Below the pieces are notes generated by a model. That model was not told the DNA's origin and did not search any database. It was given only the letters and a program-made list of their open reading frames with translations. Shown here piece after piece: positions 12,619 to 21,753 of a DNA stretch of 64,000 nucleotides. Numbering within the stretch: position 1 is the stretch's first letter; every line of letters begins with the position of its first letter. The position numbers and the translations under genes are program-made. The stretch covers positions 6,094,124 to 6,158,123 of the forward strand of contig RPFO01000065.1 in the NCBI GenBank assembly GCA_009746045.1, read 5' to 3'. Source of the stretch: Mesostigma viride. Its lineage: Eukaryota > Streptophyta > Mesostigmatophyceae > Mesostigmatales > Mesostigmataceae.

Positions 12619-14870
12619 TGTTGAGGACTATGCTAAAGACGGAAGGAAGGAAGGAAGGAAGGAAGGAAGGAAGGAAGGAAGGAAGGAAGGAAGGAAGGAA
12701 GGAAGGAAGGAAGGAAGGAAGGAAGGAAGGAAGGAAGGAAGGAAGGAAGGAAGGAAGGAAGGAAGGAAGGAAGGAAGGAAGGAAGGAAGGAAGGAAGGAA
12801 GGAAGGAAGGAAGGAAGGAAGGAAGGAAGGAAGGAAGGAAGGAAGGAAGGAAGGAAGGAAGGAAGGAAGGAAGGAAGGAAGGAAGGAAGGAAGGAAGGAA
12901 GGAAGGAAGGAAGGAAGGAAGGAAGGAAGGAAGGAAGGAAGGAAGGAAGGAAGGAAGGAAGGAAGGAAGGAAGGAAGGAAGGAAGGAAGGAAGGAAGGAA
13001 GGAAGGAAGGAAGGAAGGAAGGAAGGAAGGAAGGAAGGAAGGAAGGAAGGAAGGAAGGAAGACACTATAATCAAACGTAACCAATATATTTATTTGAATC
13101 AGTTTATTTATGTACAGTATTAGAGTAAACTAATAAATATTACTTTATTAGCTAAAATATAAGAGTAGTAGTAATAGTGAAAATATAAAATTACCCTACA
13201 TACTGCTAGACGAAAAAAATGCTGGAGGTGAGGTTGGCATACGTACAATATTTTCAGATGAGTGGTACACAGTCTGAATGTACGTAATAATGTAATAAAA
13301 TAATAATGCACATATAATTATAACATGAAGGCGGACATGCCTGGAAATAGACGTCCACGTCGGGATGGTAGCTGTCCTTCTCTGAAGCCATGACGTTCCC
13401 TGCGCCGCCGAAGATCACTGCGGGGCGTGGCTGCATGACGGGTGAGTGTGGGCCCTTCCCTGCGCTGTAGGGGATGATGAATGTGCACCAGCGTTTGTCC
13501 GATGCTGAACCCGCCTGGCCTGCCACCCACACCTCCTTTTTCCCCTTCTCGTCCCACGTCTCTCTCGCAGGGTTGTTGAAAGTTGCGGGAGTTTCATCGA
13601 AGCACCATCTGAGCCACGATGGGAAGTTGCCCCACAACTCGTCGAATTCGTTGACCGGATGGTCCGCGCTGCCCTTGTGAGGCATGGACACGAGGTAGCC
13701 TTGCACCCTCTCGACGAACCCTTGCATGGTCGCCATCTTCTCCTCAGCTGAGCGTGCCTGGGACTTCACATTGGTGCGAAGGCGGGTTGTGAAGCCGTGC
13801 CTGAGCCGAAACTTGGTCAAGAAGCCGTCGCTGCACACGAAAATTTTCGCGTTCTCAGGGTGAAGCTTGCGCATGGACTTGAACATCATGTTCTGCACAA
13901 CATGCATTGCACAAACAAATATTAAAACAGGACAAGAAGAACATTTTAGGCAGCAAAAAAGGTTTCTTTGGTGCAGGTAGCTGCTTAAGCCCAACTGATT
14001 ATCTCGTGACACTGCCCTGCATCATGAGCAATATCTTTCAAATAAAGGGGGGGCAGCTGGGATATCGCCAAGAAATGAGCAAGACTGCTAGTTTCCAACC
14101 CTTACATAATTCATGATCACCCGTTGCTGGGTGGTTACGCTGCATCATTTGGCTGCATGCAACGAAGAAGACCATTACATACTTTCGGCTCTTCCACGTC
14201 AAATACTCACGGGGCCGGGCTGCATGCATACTCATGAAACAATCGAAACTCAGCAAACTAGTGCGACATGTACAAAATGCAGCAGGAAAAATACCGACAA
14301 TTATGATGGAAATAAACTTACGCGCACAAGCGCGCGGTTGACCATGTACCCCTTGCTCCGATACTCGCGAATCTCAGTGGCCACCTCTTTCTCCACCAAG
14401 GGAAACTTGGCCGTAGTCGGGTTTCTGACACGACTTGGGCACTTCTTCCCCGCTAGCTTGGGGTTGTCTGCTGCAGCCTTGATGGCCGCCTCCTCTGTGA
14501 GCATGCGGCTGAAGGTTGAAATCGGGATGGGGGGGTCGCTAGTTTTGCAGAATTGGCGCTGCGACAATCCGCTCTCGTGAAAGGCGTCCAGAATCTTCCG
14601 CTTGGTGCGCATATCCCTGAACGTAATTTCATCTCGCGGCGCACGGCTTACTTTTTCGCCCTTGTCAGCTGGTTTGTCGGAGTTTACCAGCCCCGCTTCT
14701 GATGCCGTGGTTAGCCCTGCCTGTCGTAGTTGCTTTTCCCTCGTCCTCGGTGACATGCGGCACAAGAAAGCTTGCAGGTCCAGACCTGCGGGGGCCGCAT
14801 CACCCGAGCCGCCGACAGCTGGCCCTGCGGATGATGGACTGCACTCCGGCTCGCCTGAGCCGCTCGCCAT
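9431..14870 (-). CDS. pogo/CENP-B-type DDE transposase, seven exons
   Basis: Exons on the - strand: 14870-14322, 13892-13341, 12048-11750, 11498-11252, 11021-10803 and 10317-about 9840, then a tail to a stop at 9431-9433. Phases agree through the first six exons. Donors are GTAAGT or GTGAGT types, except exon 2, which uses GC (CAG|GCATGT). Exon 1 has a helix-turn-helix start (TKRKILDAFHESGLSQRQFC) and a CENP-B-like second DNA-binding helix set (PLVEKEVATEIREYRSKG). Exon 2 has the first catalytic Asp in CFDETPATF and then VIFGGAG. Exon 3 has LFLDNLASHV (second Asp) and QPGDLHVQNEVKKATYR (third Asp of pogo DDD). Exon 4 has the usual WLGEAWKEY...FLKTG end. The C-terminal 200 or more residues are a charged Lys/Glu tail not typical of pogo. 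One apparent frameshift lies near 9835 in a G run. The enzyme would cut and paste the surrounding element. Confidence 0.85.
12417..12614 (+). repeat. (ATAC)n microsatellite inside a transposase intron
   Basis: About 49 uninterrupted copies of a 4-base repeat, preceded by (AAAC)n. It sits in the intron between exons 2 and 3 of the transposase gene. Confidence 0.98.
12641..13062 (+). repeat. (GGAA)n microsatellite inside a transposase intron
   Basis: About 105 uninterrupted copies of GGAA/GAAG, with open frames on both strands only because the 4-base repeat has no stop codon. It lies 27 bp from the (ATAC)n array in the same intron. Confidence 0.98.
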
Positions 14871-15119
14871 AGCGGCTCACCGTATATAGTTAGAGTCCTC
14901 AGACCACGGATGCAGTCACGTGTTCAATAATTAGTTAATTGATCATTAACTGATGCACTCTCTAACAAAAGTCACGTGCCACGTACTGTACGTAGCCAGC
15001 GTGTGCCTCTCTCACCTCCTCTCACCTCCTTACAGTATACCATGTTAATTACGCCGGCAGAAGGGGAATTCATAAGGTGGGGCGCCTACAGTGCCACGTG
15101 TACTGATGTACGGTTATTG

Positions 15120-15600
15120 TGGATGCGACAGCCCACCGACCAACACAGCAAGGTGGGCCACCTGTTCCACGTACTCAGATTTTGGAAGAGCCAGTCCCAC
15201 CAACGCAGCAACTCAACGCAGCAAGGTGGGGCACCTGTTCCACGTACTCAGATTTTGGATGGGGACTGTTCCACCTACGCAGCAAGGTGGGGCACCTGTT
15301 CCTCGTACTCAGATTTTGGATGGGACTGTTCCACCTACGCAGCAAGGTGGGCCACATGTTCCACGTACTCGGATTTTGGATGGGACTGTCCCACCTACGC
15401 GGCAAGGTGGGGCACCTGTTCCACGTACTCAGATTGTGGTTGAGACCGTCCCACAGGCGCATACAGCCCACTTCCACGGCTACGTGGTACGCGAACCGTC
15501 CCACTTTCACGGCTAAGTGGTACGCGAACCGTCCCACTTTCACGGCTACGTAGTACGCAAACGTCCCACTTCCACGTGGTGTGGGAACAGCCCACGTACC
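15120..15600 (+). promoter_or_regulatory. Tandem repeats carrying GTCCCACC/GGTGGGGCAC motifs between divergent transposon genes
   Basis: Five tandem units of about 60 bp (15150-15465) share the segment AAGGTGGGGCACCTGTTCC followed by CGTACTCAGATTTTGGAT and then TGT(T/C)CCACCTACGC. Three or four shorter units of about 36 bp follow (15465-15585), each with CGTCCCACTTTCACGGCTA. The cores resemble the subterminal motif of the element in both orientations. The array lies between the transposase start (14870, - strand) and the + strand ORF (15800), where a shared promoter should be. Confidence 0.6.
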
Positions 15601-15694
15601 CGTGAGGCGGTGTACTGTACTGTGTACATGTACACACAAGTGGTCACATATCACTACCAAGACCTATATTTCACTACACCGCACATACGTATTG

Positions 15695-15701
15695 TATATA
15701 A
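15695..15701 (+). promoter_or_regulatory. Candidate TATA box for the + strand ORF
   Basis: TATATAA lies about 100 bp upstream of the ATG at 15800, with AT-rich sequence between. It could set the transcription start of the acidic ORF. The support is sequence pattern and position only. Confidence 0.3.
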
Positions 15702-15799
15702 TTCGACGTGGCTTTATTATCAAGTATCGTTAACTGCATAAATACTTACACTACGTGAGCAGCTAGCGGTACATATAGCTTGTTTTTCTTCTTGAAACG

Positions 15800-16321
15800 A
15801 TGGATAAAGCGCTTCATCATGGTTCAGAGGCAGATTCGGAGGCTGCTTATGAGGCAGCTTCCGGGGCCTCTACACCGGTGAAGGTCCAGCCCAGCGTTGA
15901 TGTTGATGATGAGTTGAACTCCACCCCAGACCTAGCGTCCTCTACAAATGATGAGGACATAAGTACCAAGGCATCGCCTTCAGGTCTTACAGTGATCCAG
16001 GAAGAACAACCAGCTTCTGCATCCTTGGCTTCTGAGACTCACAACCGGCAAGGGAATGAAGCGGAGGCCGTTTTGGCAAGAACAGATTCCGGGGGGTCTT
16101 CAGATTCCGGGGATTCGGAGAAGTTTTGGAAGCTGGTGCGCACCCAGAAAGGCATTCTCTTACCGACCAAGAAGCCGGGGCAGTTTCTACACGTCGCAGC
16201 TGGTTCAAGCTCTGAGCCCAGCGATTCAAGTTCTGAGGATAATGAAGGGAATTCCAGTGACGAAGAGTGGTCCGTGGACGTCAGCTCTGGTCAACCCGAT
16301 GTCGGTTCTTTGCAAATATGA
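15800..16321 (+). CDS. Acidic, serine-rich ORF of unknown function in the pogo/Tigger-type element
   Basis: A complete 173-codon ORF from ATG 15800 to a TGA stop, uninterrupted and not made of simple repeats. The product is rich in Ser, Asp and Glu (for example NSTPDLASSTNDEDIS and a DSSSEDNEGNSSDEEW C-terminal region), with a short central basic/hydrophobic segment FWKLVRTQKGILLPTKKPG. It has no signal peptide or membrane segment. I do not recognise a family. It is divergently placed to the transposase, with the repeat-rich intergenic region between them, so it may be an accessory protein of the element or the end of a captured host gene. Function unknown. Confidence 0.55.
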   Translation: MDKALHHGSEADSEAAYEAASGASTPVKVQPSVDVDDELNSTPDLASSTNDEDISTKASPSGLTVIQEEQPASASLASETHNRQGNEAEAVLARTDSGGSSDSGDSEKFWKLVRTQKGILLPTKKPGQFLHVAAGSSSEPSDSSSEDNEGNSSDEEWSVDVSSGQPDVGSLQI

Positions 16322-17056
16322 CTGAACATAGGTGCGTGATTCAGAATCCTTCCAATCACGAATCCCGTTGCTGGGTTCCCCATGATGGCCATTGTGCTGA
16401 TGCTTAAAGGGTTTTCGCATGAGTAAATGTGAGGCCATGTGCATTATAACCGCGTTGTTCAGTTTGGGGTAATTCCAAGTGTGGGCACAAAGTTTGTGCA
16501 TTCATTCATTGTGTTCATGTAGTTCTGTTTTGTGCAACCATGCACTACATGCAGGCTGCAGGCTAGGCGTATTGTGTTGATGGACAGTTTTTTGCAAGCA
16601 CGATCGAATGCGAGGCCTTGTGAATTTTAATGCCTGCGTGGACGTCATAGGCAATCATGCATACATGGGCGTGTGCATAGTAAAAATGCTGTCAATTTTC
16701 ACAACCATACACGTGCAGGCACACACATGGCCGTGTGGATGATGTGAAATTTTTTGCCACCATGTATATGCATGGCCATGAGGTGCGGCATGGTTATTCA
16801 TGATTCCTTACTTGAAAATCTGGCACCCTTTTTACACCATTACAACAACCATGGGTGCATTCTCTTGCCCACATCTTGCTAGCACGGTAATTGTTTGAGT
16901 CAATCTTTTATGATCCTAATCCAAAGCTTCCGAGTTATGACGTGGTTGTACATGTGCATCACTTGGATTATGGCGATTGCAGACCCAGTCATCAAGTTTC
17001 GCATGTACGAGCGCTTGGCTGACCTGGAGCCTGTTGTCTTGTACATGATTGCCCGA

Positions 17057-17095
17057 ATTCTCCCGATTTCTGGCCTGCGCAGGTTGTCTCCTTGA
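17057..17095 (+). repeat. Copy 1 of a 39-bp dispersed repeat
   Basis: The segment starting ATTCTCCCGATTTCTGGCC and ending TTGTCTCCTTGA recurs nearly unchanged at 38859-38897 and 45210-45248, in otherwise unrelated surroundings. Confidence 0.85.
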
Positions 17096-17160
17096 TGACG
17101 GCGGTGGCGACTGCACCACGATGTCATTTCTTATCGTGGTGTTGTTATGTTGTTGTTATA

Positions 17161-17227
17161 TGGTGGGGGTGGGGGTGGGGGTGGGGGTGGGGGTGGGGGT
17201 GGGGGTGGGGGGGGGGGGGGGGGGGGT

Positions 17228-17274
<47 letters not shown>

Positions 17275-17450
17275 GGTGGGGTGGGGGGGGGGGGGGGGGG
17301 GGGGTGGGGGTGGGGGTGGGGGGTGGGAAGTGGGGTGAAGTGGGGTGAAGTGGGGTGAAGTGGGGTGAAGTGGGGTGAAGTGGGGTAAAGTGGGGTGAAG
17401 TGGGGTGAAGTGGGGTGAAGTGGGGTGAAGTGCGGTGAAGTGGGGTGGGG
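17161..17450 (+). repeat. G-run tract and (GGGGTGAAGT)n minisatellite
   Basis: (GGGGGT)n and almost pure poly-G occupy 17161-17333. About eleven 10-bp units of GGGGTGAAGT follow at 17334-17450. Both could form G-quadruplexes. Open frames here are repeat artefacts. Confidence 0.95.
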
Positions 17451-17709
17451 GTGGGGGTTTCTAACCCCACCCCCATGCACCATATAACAATAACAATGTT
17501 GTCATACAAATCTGCAAGAACTACCATATTTGCACTTGATTGATTTAATTTCCAGCGTATTATCGGTTGCACACAGATCAAGTGTCCCTACGCCATGAGC
17601 AAACGTGCAGAATAGGTAGCATGCCCCATAGGAGTAATAGGGACATGTATGTATAACATATGTAGGAGTATGACACATAGAGCCCATATGTGCGTAGCCA
17701 CTACATTCA

Positions 17710-17935
17710 GGAAGGTGGGACACATAGAAATATACAGTTAGGTGGGACACAGCTTCAAGTTCGGGTAGGTGAGACAGACCTGTATCACAAATGCCGGTAG
17801 GTGGGACACCATGTTTTTCCAAATTCAACAAGGTGGGACATAATTTCAGTTAGGTGGGACACCTGAACATGTCCCGCTTTGCTGAATTTGTCCCACCTAC
17901 CGGAGTTGGAACACTGTTCCACCTACGTGAGCTGC
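17710..17935 (+). promoter_or_regulatory. Right subterminal cluster of GGTGGGACA motifs
   Basis: AGGTGGGACA-type cores occur at about 17713, 17740, 17766 (one mismatch), 17798, 17831 and 17852 in direct orientation. Three inverted copies follow (TGTCCCGC, TGTCCCACC, TGTTCCACC), the last being part of the terminal repeat. This mirrors the left end in number and spacing. Confidence 0.6.
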
Positions 17936-17940
17936 CCCTG
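17919..17940 (-). repeat. Right terminal inverted repeat of the pogo/Tigger-type element
   Basis: Reverse complement of 8327-8348 over 22 bases, followed by the TA duplication at 17941-17942. Confidence 0.9.
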
Positions 17941-17942
17941 TA

Positions 17943-18244
17943 CCTTCCATGTCTCCCTGGAGCCTCGATCCCGAGTGGAAGAGGTCCCACCGGAGCCCCA
18001 CTTCTTGGTCTCCTTGGAGCCTCGTCACCGGCCTGCCCAGGCCGGATCGTCGATGTCACGTCCTGCGGAGGGACCCAGCAGACCCACCCCCACCTCGGAT
18101 CGACACTCGCACCTTCCCGCGGAGGGACCGTGCTTACCTAGTACCGTACGGAATGCCGCGGAGGGTCCTAGCGTGGCGGGTGTCATGGTGCCGGCGGAAC
18201 CCGTGGTTACCCTTGAGACGCTCGTGGCAGCGCCCTACCAGCCA
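17943..18244 (+). pseudogene. Post-pol ORF of the retrotransposon, segment 2
   Basis: Reading through the excised pogo/Tigger-type element, the frame from the left flank continues here without a shift for about 100 codons. It is Pro/Glu/Arg/Ser-rich (for example SLEPRSRVEEVPPEP and AEGPSRPTPTSDRHS) and repeats the element SLEPR and the element AEGP more than once. It is cut again at 18245 by the TTAA-flanked element and resumes at 26658, one base out of register. Confidence 0.6.
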
Positions 18245-18259
18245 TTAAGAATGTACTCC

Positions 18260-19115
18260 AGCACGCAAAATGTACTTCGTACCGAAGTTTGTCTTTTTAT
18301 GCTGAAAATTGTCATGCATGATGTTTGCAACCAAAATAGACCTCGTACAAAGTTTGGTATCGATCGGACGTCATCTTGGTGACATTTGCTAGCAATAAAG
18401 GTACATTTTTGTCATTTTTTGTTAAATTAAATAGTAATAAATAGGAAACAGTACTAAATCACGTCAAACCATCATGGATATTTGCAAGCAACCTAATTAC
18501 CACTAGAATAGACCATGCACAAAGTTTGGGGTCAATCTGAACTCAAAATAGTGACGTTTGCTAGCATAAATACTGCATTTTTTGCCATTTTCAAGCATTT
18601 TGCTCAGTGTAAGCTACTAAACAATATCAAACTACGTCATAAAGCTATGAAATATTGGAAGCAACCTAAACACCACTAGATTAGACCATGGGCTAAGTTT
18701 GGGCTCAGTCTGACGTCAAAATAGTGACGTTTGCTAGCATAAATGGTGCATTTTTTGCCATTTTCAAGCATTTTGCTCAGTGTAAGCTACTAAACAATAT
18801 CAAACTATGTCAGAAAGCTATGAAATGTTGGAAGCAACCTAACACCCACTAGATTAGACCATGGGCCAAGTTTGGGCCCAGTTTTGATCTCAAAATAGTG
18901 ACGTTTGCTAGCATAAATGGTGCAATTTTTGCCTTTTTCAAGCATTTTGGTAAGTATCCTCAAACTATGTCAGAAAACTGTGAATTGTTGTAAATAACCT
19001 GTTTGCCACTACATTAGACCATCCTCAACTTGTAAGGTCAGGCATAGGTAAAGGTAGTGACATTTGCTAGCACTATATACAAGCATATTATGCCTCTTTT
19101 CGCATATACACATCA
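18260..19115 (+). repeat. Five degenerate tandem repeats of about 170 bp
   Basis: The landmark GTGACGTTTGCTAGCA (or GTGACATTTGCTAGCA) recurs near 18380, 18551, 18724, 18898 and 19067, a period of 167-175 bp. Each unit also has an AGACCATG...AAGTTTGG block and TTTTTGCCATTTTCAAGC. The outer units are more diverged than the middle ones. There is no ORF. The location next to the left terminal repeat suggests subterminal repeats of the element. Confidence 0.8.
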
Positions 19116-19717
19116 AAAATAACAAGACATCATCATATCATGGCCTTAATACAAGGTGTGCAAATGCAAATCACACCAGATCGGATGACCAATGATGGGT
19201 GGCTGCATGCCATCACATCTACCAGGCTGCAGGGTGAGAGGCCACATCGCTACAAGACAGGAATCCTCGCAATTGCACAACACCGCTAGTACACTGTGCA
19301 CATACCCCAAGAGGATTTGGCTACAAGCCATAAAAGTTTGGCCATGCTAACACATTCTTCATCCAAGCAAAATGCAGCCTCTCCAAACTCAACTCGTTGA
19401 TTTAAATTCAGCTAGGCCAGGCGTGCATGCTCTACTTGCCGACAACCATGAGTAAACTTGTCTACCACTTCATTCCATGCGCCGGTAGATGGCACCGTCT
19501 CATCTACCAGTCATCCCCGGCTCCCATTCCGCATCCTCCTCTCCCTCTCCCTCTCCCTCTTCCTCCTCCCCCTCCCCTCCCATTCTCCCTCCCCCTCTCC
19601 CTCCTCCTCCCCTCCTCCTCCCCCTCTTTCTCCCCCTCTTTCTCTCCCTCTTCCTCCTCCTCCCCGCCTTCACTGTCACTGTGCACAGCAGGGACGGCAT
19701 CGTCTATGTGGGTGCCA
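19116..19717. other. Non-coding spacer with a polypyrimidine tract
   Basis: No gene is seen on either strand. Positions about 19525-19668 are (CTCCCTC)n-like polypyrimidine sequence giving spurious frames. Confidence 0.5.
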
Positions 19718-20911
19718 TCACCTGCGTTCACGGTGCCAGCCTAGCTCCTGTGGAAAGAAGCGAGCGCGGCCAAATGCCTCGACTGGGTGTGGGCAGCCGC
19801 ACACGAACTGCGTCACCTCCGCCAGGGCATGATAGTCCTCATACTGCCCATCAGCCCACATCGCCTTGATGAGCAGGTGACCTCCCCTTTCCTGAACCTT
19901 AGTGACCCAGCCATGGAAGCGCTCCCTCTTCCTCGCTATCCCCGGAAACAGGGCACACAGGCGCATCCCGATAAGCGCACGTGCTCCATGCTCGGCAAAG
20001 TAGGCATTGCAGTCATCCTTTGCTGCTGCCCTGGCGGCGGTGGCAGTCTTGTAATGCTCAAAGTCAATCTGCGGGTGCTCTTTCAACGCCGCCACCGTGG
20101 CAGCTGACAGTTTGCCGGTACTGATCAGCTCAGGCTGGTGCACCTCTGCCGTACCGCCCACTGTCCAGTGCTGCAGGTGTACATCAGAAATGGGGACCGT
20201 CATCCCTGCGCTGCCGCCACCTAATGTCACTCTAGAAAACTGGCCCGTCCACGACGGTGCGTAGTAAGGAGAGGCGACAATGCTGTCACGCTCCGTGCGA
20301 TCGCCTTCCAGATCAAGGACCTTCACCAGCATGTGTGGTGCCCACGGCATTCCCTGCCCGCAGGTGACGGCTGGCCGCTTAACAACGAGTAGGTCGCTGC
20401 GTCGTATGAGGCTTCCATTCACCTTGAAGGTGTGCCTGCCGGAAATCAGTGTGCGCAAAGCGGGCGTTGCCGTTGATGTGCTCCCTCGCGCAGCGGGCGC
20501 ACATGCGCGGTTGATCTGCGCTTGAATCTCGCGGGCAGGGCAAGCGACGTGTGAGATTACTTGTTTTATGGGCAGCCTCAGTGCTCGTGTTGCCCGCGCA
20601 ACCGACTGGTCGCCTGCAGATCGCAGCGGTAAGGGTACCGCCTTGTTCGCTTGCAGTTCACGCTTCTCTTTGAGCTTTTGCTCCATGATGTCGAACAGAT
20701 TCTCGTTGTTGGCACGCACATCCTCCACGGACTTTGGCACCTGCTCAATCCATCCGTCCAGCAACTGCTGCTTCTCAGCGGCGACGATGTCAGGAAAAAG
20801 GCTGTGAAGGCTAGCGCAGGTACATCTCCTGGCACCGCCCTCGTCCCATTCAAAAAGCGGCACTAGACCAGGACTTCCTTTGGGGCCTTGCCACGCTCTA
20901 TGAGGAGGCAC
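19718..20911 (-). CDS. Unrecognised ORF of the TTAA-flanked element with a possible Tudor-like C-terminus
   Basis: A 397-codon open frame with ordinary amino-acid composition: a coiled-coil-like N-terminal part (NLFDIMEQKLKEKRELQANK), a central region with GRHTFKVNGSLIRRSDLLVV, and an Ala-rich helix. The C-terminal segment FHGWVTKVQERGGHLLIKAM, followed by WADGQYEDYHALAEV, resembles the Tudor-like pattern of DIR17/PTM-type proteins, in which a YxDGDxED core follows an F-x-G-x-V strand. That match is by eye only. The 5' end overlaps the ORF at 20863-21432 in another frame, so the two may be one gene joined by a frameshift or an unseen intron. The start is uncertain. Confidence 0.5.
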   Translation of the reverse strand: MPPHRAWQGPKGSPGLVPLFEWDEGGARRCTCASLHSLFPDIVAAEKQQLLDGWIEQVPKSVEDVRANNENLFDIMEQKLKEKRELQANKAVPLPLRSAGDQSVARATRALRLPIKQVISHVACPAREIQAQINRACAPAARGSTSTATPALRTLISGRHTFKVNGSLIRRSDLLVVKRPAVTCGQGMPWAPHMLVKVLDLEGDRTERDSIVASPYYAPSWTGQFSRVTLGGGSAGMTVPISDVHLQHWTVGGTAEVHQPELISTGKLSAATVAALKEHPQIDFEHYKTATAARAAAKDDCNAYFAEHGARALIGMRLCALFPGIARKRERFHGWVTKVQERGGHLLIKAMWADGQYEDYHALAEVTQFVCGCPHPVEAFGRARFFPQELGWHRERR

Positions 20912-21432
20912 CCATAGACAGGATCTCCCTGCGGGGTGTACCCAATGGGCGTGACCCCGTCACAAGCCTCGCCATTAGGCCCTGTGGGCTGCCACTTGTT
21001 CACCGGTGCATTTACCAACGTCTCCGATGCGGCTAGGCGCCAGCGGACATACACGGTCATATCCGGGCCCCAAAACACTTCGAGATCGAACACCTTCGAA
21101 GAGCGGTGCCTCTCCCTCTCGGCTTCGGTTGCTGGCTCATCATCCAAGTCGGCGGTGGCGCCCGCGCCCGCACCCGCGCCGGCGCCTGCGCCCCCACCCC
21201 CGCCCGCGCCCGCGCGCGCGCCTTGGGTGGCGCCCGCGCCCGCACCCGCGCCGGCGCCTGCGCCCCCGCCCCCGCCCCCGCCTGGGCCCGCGCCCGCGCC
21301 CGCGTCTTGGGTGGCGCCCGCGCCCGCACCCGCGCCTTCTCCCCCGCCCCCGCCCCCGCCCGCGCCCCGCCCGCGCCATGGGTGTGGCCCGCGGCTGGCT
21401 TCTTCGGAAATGCGTCCATCGATATCACCCAC
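20863..21432 (-). CDS. Unrecognised ORF with long Gly/Ala hexamer-encoded tract
   Basis: The segment from about 21150 down to the stop at 20863 looks coding: DLDDEPATEAERERHRSS, FDLEVFWGPDMTVYVRWRL, NKWQPTGPNG, and a GYTPQGDPVYGCLL motif. Upstream (21160-21380) a (GGGCGC)n-type tract encodes Gly-Ala repeats in one frame and Arg-rich ones in others. The likely true upstream frame is a different one (GRKGASTADGRWVISMDAFP, about 21410-21475). A frame change in the tract would be needed to join them, which repeat slippage could cause. No known domain. It probably belongs to the same gene as the next ORF downstream. Confidence 0.4.
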   Translation of the reverse strand: MGDIDGRISEEASRGPHPWRGRGAGGGGGGGEGAGAGAGATQDAGAGAGPGGGGGGGAGAGAGAGAGATQGARAGAGGGGGAGAGAGAGAGATADLDDEPATEAERERHRSSKVFDLEVFWGPDMTVYVRWRLAASETLVNAPVNKWQPTGPNGEACDGVTPIGYTPQGDPVYGCLLIERGKAPKEVLV

Positions 21433-21753
21433 CGGCCGTCAGCGGTGGATGCACCCTTTCGGCCACGTTGTGACATCAAGCGCGGCGTCCCCAATAGAAC
21501 AGTCATGCAATATGAATAATCATTAGTATCAACGATGCGTTCATGCAGGCGTGAACTGTGAAATACAACAAGCATGCAACAACGACTCCAGCACACTTAG
21601 TAAATACTGCTCATAATATCTGTGGCACATGCAACATGGTTAAAACACACATGGATGACCTGTATGGCTGCACATGAACTGTCCACCTAGAGAAGACTAG
21701 AAATTCAGCATGATATCAAGAGCCATCCACACAAATATATGTCTTACCGCAGC

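Larger units (their letters stand above)
16322..17700. other. Non-coding right arm of the transposon
   Basis: No credible gene. It includes AT-rich sequence to about 17100, a 39-bp repeat (17057-17095) also found at two other places in the window, the G-run region 17161-17333 and the decamer array that follows. Confidence 0.6.
8327..17940. mobile_element. pogo/Tigger-type DNA transposon (about 9.6 kb) with TA target duplication
   Basis: A 22-bp inverted repeat beginning CAGGGGCAGCTCACGTAGG bounds this segment (8327-8348 and, inverted, 17919-17940). TA lies on both outer sides (8325-8326 and 17941-17942), the target duplication of Tc1/mariner/pogo elements. Tigger-type termini begin with CAG as here. 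The interior holds a DDE transposase gene of the pogo/CENP-B type on the - strand, a divergent ORF on the + strand and clustered GGTGGGACA motifs at both ends. Deleting the element plus one TA joins the retrotransposon ORF on either side in frame, which strongly supports these boundaries. At 9.6 kb it is large for the superfamily, mostly because of introns and microsatellites. Confidence 0.9.

Noticed and set aside
12333..13084. Long ORFs on both strands (THTYIH..., RKEGRKEG..., SFLPSFLP...)
   Set aside because: They are translations of (ATAC)n and (GGAA)n, which contain no stop in several frames.
14884..14889. TATATA as the TATA box of the transposase gene
   Set aside because: It lies only about 15 bp before the ATG, too close for a normal transcription start.
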